Of a DNA stretch of 64,000 bases, positions 61,310 through 64,000 are shown piece after piece (the first letter of the stretch is position 1; every line of letters begins with the position of its first letter). The position numbers were made by a program, and so were the translations under genes. Where the stretch lies: the NCBI GenBank assembly GCA_020253445.1, contig JADCBP010000011.1, positions 1 to 64,000 on the forward strand, written 5' to 3'. The notes under the pieces were generated by a model, which worked only from the letters and a program-made list of their open reading frames with translations, searched no databases and was not told the origin of the DNA. The DNA comes from Methylobacterium sp. Lineage in GTDB: Bacteria > Pseudomonadota > Alphaproteobacteria > Rhizobiales > Beijerinckiaceae.

Positions 61310-62198
61310 CGAGGCGCGAGCCCAGCTGGTCGGCGAATTTCGCCGCGGCCACCGGCAGCGCGCGGCCGCGCAGCTGGCCGATGGCGAGGCGCGCCGGCTG
61401 CACGTCACGCGGGTCGATCGGCTTCGCCACAAGGCCATAGCGCTCCCGATCCTGCGGCGGCGCGCCGATCTCGATCTGGAAGGTGATGGCCAATTCCGTG
61501 CGCACGAAATTGCGCAGGAATTCGAAGGAATTTGACTCCACGGCCGGTTCCAGGCGGAAGGAAGCGCGCGCGGTCGCTTCATCCAGCAATTGCCGGCCGG
61601 AATAGGAGCGATCGGGCAGGGCGAGCGGAAAATCCGCGCAATCCCGCAGGCGCAGCGTTGCCCTGCCCGCGAGCGGGTGGCTCGCCTGCATGATCGCCAT
61701 CACCCGTTGCTCGGCCGAACCGATGATCTGGAATTCCGGCAGGGGCTGGGGCCGGAACACCAGCGCGAGATCGACCTCGAATTCGGTCAAGGCGCGCAGG
61801 GCATCGCGGTGGTCGAGCACGCGGATCGAGAAATTCACGAGCGGAAACTCGCGACGATAGGCGGCGACCATGTTGGGCATGAGGTCATAGGCCAGCGCCT
61901 GAGAGCAGGCGATGGAAATGGTGCCTCGCCGGAAGCCTGACAAATCCTCGACCTGCGAGCGCACGCGGCTGAGTTCCGCGAGTTGAGCCCGGAAATGCCG
62001 GATGATCAGCTCTCCCGCCGCATTCAGGCGCACGCCGCGCGGCAGGCGCTCGAAGATCGGCGTTCCCAGCTCCTCCTCGAAATCCTGGATGCGGCGGTTG
62101 AGGGCGGAAGCGGTGAGATTGAGCTTCTCCGCCGCGCTGCGGATGGAGCCGGATCGCGCAACGACATCGACATAGCGCAGAAAACGCACATGGCGCAT
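61275..62198 (-). CDS. LysR-family transcriptional regulator
   Basis: 307 residues with a standard N-terminal helix-turn-helix (VDVVARSGSIRSAAEKLNLT, ASALNRRIQDFEEELGTPIF) and an effector domain. It is of usual length. ATG 62198 has AGGGAG just upstream. It is divergent from an ABC binding protein gene across a pair of dispersed repeats; control of that transporter is possible. The last 11 codons overlap the LOG gene on the other strand. Confidence 0.88.
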   Translation of the reverse strand: MRHVRFLRYVDVVARSGSIRSAAEKLNLTASALNRRIQDFEEELGTPIFERLPRGVRLNAAGELIIRHFRAQLAELSRVRSQVEDLSGFRRGTISIACSQALAYDLMPNMVAAYRREFPLVNFSIRVLDHRDALRALTEFEVDLALVFRPQPLPEFQIIGSAEQRVMAIMQASHPLAGRATLRLRDCADFPLALPDRSYSGRQLLDEATARASFRLEPAVESNSFEFLRNFVRTELAITFQIEIGAPPQDRERYGLVAKPIDPRDVQPARLAIGQLRGRALPVAAAKFADQLGSRLVTAPVPATSPP

Positions 62199-62256
62199 GG
62201 CTTCTCCCTGGAGCGGACCCCGATCGGATTGAATCGGCTCGGATGCTCCATCTCTT

Positions 62257-62374
62257 TGTTTCACGCATTTTCTGCGACCAGCCGGTAGCCAATGGGTCGG
62301 AAAATGCTCTCATTCCTTCTTGTTTCACGCATTTTCTGCGACCAACCGGTAGCCAATGGATCGGAAAATGCTCC
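62257..62374 (-). repeat. Dispersed repeat, copies 6 and 7 in tandem (minus orientation)
   Basis: Two near-identical minus-strand copies at 62257-62310 and 62321-62374, each reading (minus strand) GAGCATTTTCCGA, CCATTGG, TACCGG and AGAAAATGCGTGAAACAA. They occupy much of the 287-base gap between the LysR gene and the binding protein gene. The remainder has no gene. Confidence 0.85.
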
Positions 62375-62485
62375 AGCGGTGATTTTTTCGAACAGCTCTG
62401 AGCAGAAATGAGCAGAAGACAGCAACAGTCAACTCCGCCTAGCGTCCCGGTCCATCCAAGGATCATTTTTTCCGGAGGTATGCTG

Positions 62486-63535
62486 ATGTCTCTCCCGCTT
62501 TCCCGTCGCGCTTTCGGCCTCGGTGCCGGCGCGCTGCTCGCCGCCTCGGGTCTCACGCTGCCGGTGCGGGCGCAGGGCGTCGTGAAGGCCAAGATGATCC
62601 TGAACTGGCGCTATCAGGGCCCGCAGAGCTGGTTCTTCCAGGCGCAGGACATGGGCTTCCTCAAGGAGGAGGGCGTCGAGCTCGAGATCGACCAGGGCGA
62701 GGGCTCGGCGGCGGCCATCACCAAGGTCGCGACCGGCGCCTATGATGTCGGCTTCGGCGACATGAACGCGCTGATCGATCTTGTGTCGAAAAAGCCGGAT
62801 GAAGCCCCGCTGGCGGTCTATGCGATGTTCAACAATCCGCCCTTCACCATCGCGGTGCGCCGCGACGGCCCGATCAGGACCCCGAAGGATCTCGAAGGCA
62901 AGACGATCGGTGGCCCGGCGAACGATGCCGCGCTGAAGCTTTTCCCGGCCTATGCGAAGCTCGCCGGCATCGATCCTTCGAAGGTAACCATCACCAACAT
63001 GGCGCCGAACCTGCGCGAGCAGATGCTCCAGCGCGGGCAGGTGGATGCGGTTTTCGGCTTCGTGAACACGATTTCCTTCTCCGCGCGCCTCGCCGGCATC
63101 GATCCGGACAAGGATTTCCGCTTCATCAATTACGTCGATGCGGGGATGGACCTCTATTCGAACACCCTTGTCGTGAGCCGCCGATTCGCGAAGGAGAACC
63201 CGAAGGCCGTTTCGGGCATCGTCCGCGCCTTCAATCGCGGTCTTGCGGAAACCCTGAAGGATTTCGACAAGGCGGTGGATGCAGTGGCCCGGCGCGAGCC
63301 GCTCATCAAGAAGGACATCGAGAAGGCTCGCCTCATCGCCACCCTGAAGGCCGAGATGAGCCACCCGGATACCGCGAAGATCGGCATCGGCGACGTGGAC
63401 GAGGCCCGCTTCAGGCGCGGAATCGCCATCGTGGCGGAGGCGAACCAGCTGCCGCGCCTGCCGGCGGTGGATGAGGTGTTCAGCCGCGCCTTCCTGCCTC
63501 CGGCGGGCGAGCGCATCAAGGCTCTCGGCGTCTGA
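62486..63535 (+). CDS. ABC transporter substrate-binding protein (NMT1/THI5, SsuA-like)
   Basis: 349 residues. A Tat-like signal (SLPLSRRAFGLGAGALLAAS) is followed by the NMT1/SsuA fold: MILNWRYQGPQSWFFQAQDM, GVELEIDQGEGSAAAITKVA, DVGFGDMNALIDL and TPKDLEGKTIGGPANDA. Such proteins bind pyrimidine precursors, sulfonates, nitrate or aromatic acids. GGAGG sits eight bases before ATG 62486 and only one before ATG 62480, so the former is chosen. Its permease and ATPase are probably beyond the window, after the SDR gene. Confidence 0.88.
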   Translation: MSLPLSRRAFGLGAGALLAASGLTLPVRAQGVVKAKMILNWRYQGPQSWFFQAQDMGFLKEEGVELEIDQGEGSAAAITKVATGAYDVGFGDMNALIDLVSKKPDEAPLAVYAMFNNPPFTIAVRRDGPIRTPKDLEGKTIGGPANDAALKLFPAYAKLAGIDPSKVTITNMAPNLREQMLQRGQVDAVFGFVNTISFSARLAGIDPDKDFRFINYVDAGMDLYSNTLVVSRRFAKENPKAVSGIVRAFNRGLAETLKDFDKAVDAVARREPLIKKDIEKARLIATLKAEMSHPDTAKIGIGDVDEARFRRGIAIVAEANQLPRLPAVDEVFSRAFLPPAGERIKALGV

Positions 63536-63565
63536 CAAAACCGAACAGAGAAAAGAGAATTCAGC

Positions 63566-64000
63566 TTGAAACTCGGTCTTGAAAACAAGGTCGCGGTCAT
63601 CACCGGCCCGGCCAAGGGCATGGGTGCGGCCGTCACGCGCGCCTTCGGCGCGGAAGGCTGCCACCTGGCGCTCGTTGGCCGCGATACGCTCGCCATCGAG
63701 CCGGTCGCGGCAAAAATGCAGGCGCTCGGCTGCAAGGTGATCGTGGTGCCCACCGATCTCACCGATGCCGTGGCCTGCGAGGCCATGGCCCGAACCGTTC
63801 TGAAGGCTTTCGGCCAGATCGACATCCTCGTGAATGTCGCCGGCGGCTCCGGCCCCATGGGCAAGACCGGCTGGGAGACCAGCCCCGAGGAATTCGACGA
63901 GATCGTCACCCTCAACATGAATGGCTGTTTCCACACGATGCGCGCGATCATTCCCGCGATGATCGCGCGGAAATACGGCAAGATCGTCAATGTCGGCGGC
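63566..64000 (+). CDS. Short-chain dehydrogenase/reductase, N-terminal part (cut by window edge)
   Basis: 145 residues are visible. The nucleotide-binding VAVITGPAKGMGAAVTRAFG (variant of TGxxxGIG) and DILVNVAGGSG (NAG-like) are SDR motifs; the catalytic Tyr and Lys are outside the window. The start is TTG 63566 (LKLGLENK, read as Met), with AGAGAAAAGAGAA upstream. It follows the binding protein by 30 bases and is likely in the same transcript. Confidence 0.85.
   Translation, partial: MKLGLENKVAVITGPAKGMGAAVTRAFGAEGCHLALVGRDTLAIEPVAAKMQALGCKVIVVPTDLTDAVACEAMARTVLKAFGQIDILVNVAGGSGPMGKTGWETSPEEFDEIVTLNMNGCFHTMRAIIPAMIARKYGKIVNVGG

Overview
The window is high-GC, tightly packed chromosomal DNA, most likely from an alphaproteobacterium of the order Hyphomicrobiales (Rhizobiales). 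Supporting this are the many start/stop overlaps of the ATGA type, a DUF6867 gene inside a liv operon, a radC-map pair, a form II CO-dehydrogenase-like cluster and a dispersed intergenic repeat resembling rhizobial intergenic mosaic elements. The genus cannot be told from this sequence. I see no rRNA, tRNA, insertion sequence, prophage or CRISPR array.

Left part (1-11250): the 5' end of glutaryl-CoA dehydrogenase gcdH faces a LysR regulator. Then come ten minus-strand genes, several coupled by ATGA overlaps. In transcription order they encode a TRAP importer (P, Q, M), an AtuA-family protein with its DUF4387 partner, a DehI-like protein, an amidase, a GntR regulator, a class III CoA transferase and an HMG-CoA-lyase-like protein without the usual active-site cysteine. 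They look like one catabolic operon for an unknown carboxylate or amide, and this is the best candidate here for an undescribed pathway.

Middle left (11600-29900): housekeeping and transport genes. These are a serine hydrolase, purB, rpe, a BASS-like transporter, a DadA-like oxidase, a P1-family N-terminal-nucleophile peptidase, ccdA, a liv branched-chain amino acid/amide ABC importer, a hydroxyproline-type epimerase with a two-subunit aconitase X, a flavin reductase and an enol-lactonase-like hydrolase.

Centre (30100-39700): a molybdenum hydroxylase cluster with coxS-coxL-coxM, coxD, a Cys-cluster protein, coxE, split XdhC/CoxI-type proteins, a MoeA/CinA-like molybdopterin protein and a MocA-like nucleotidyltransferase. 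The large subunit carries AYRGAGR, the form II motif, so its substrate need not be CO. Two clean palindromes lie just upstream of coxS and coxD.

39700-50100: an SDR lacking its catalytic tyrosine, a tiny DUF2256 zinc-ribbon gene coupled to an FeS photolyase of the PhrB type, a BcsS-like and an ExoD protein, a GGDEF-EAL protein, radC, map, an FkbM methyltransferase, a CinA-like protein and a xanthine phosphoribosyltransferase.

Right part (50365-62200): a nine-gene minus-strand operon with a peptide/nickel-type ABC importer, an allophanate hydrolase (AtzF-like) and AtzG, AtzE and AtzH homologues. It probably imports and dismantles a ureide or biuret-like nitrogen source. A GntR regulator is divergent, and palindromes made of TGCATA/TATGCA lie between. 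The window ends with a LOG-family gene, a LysR regulator, an NMT1-type binding protein and a truncated SDR.
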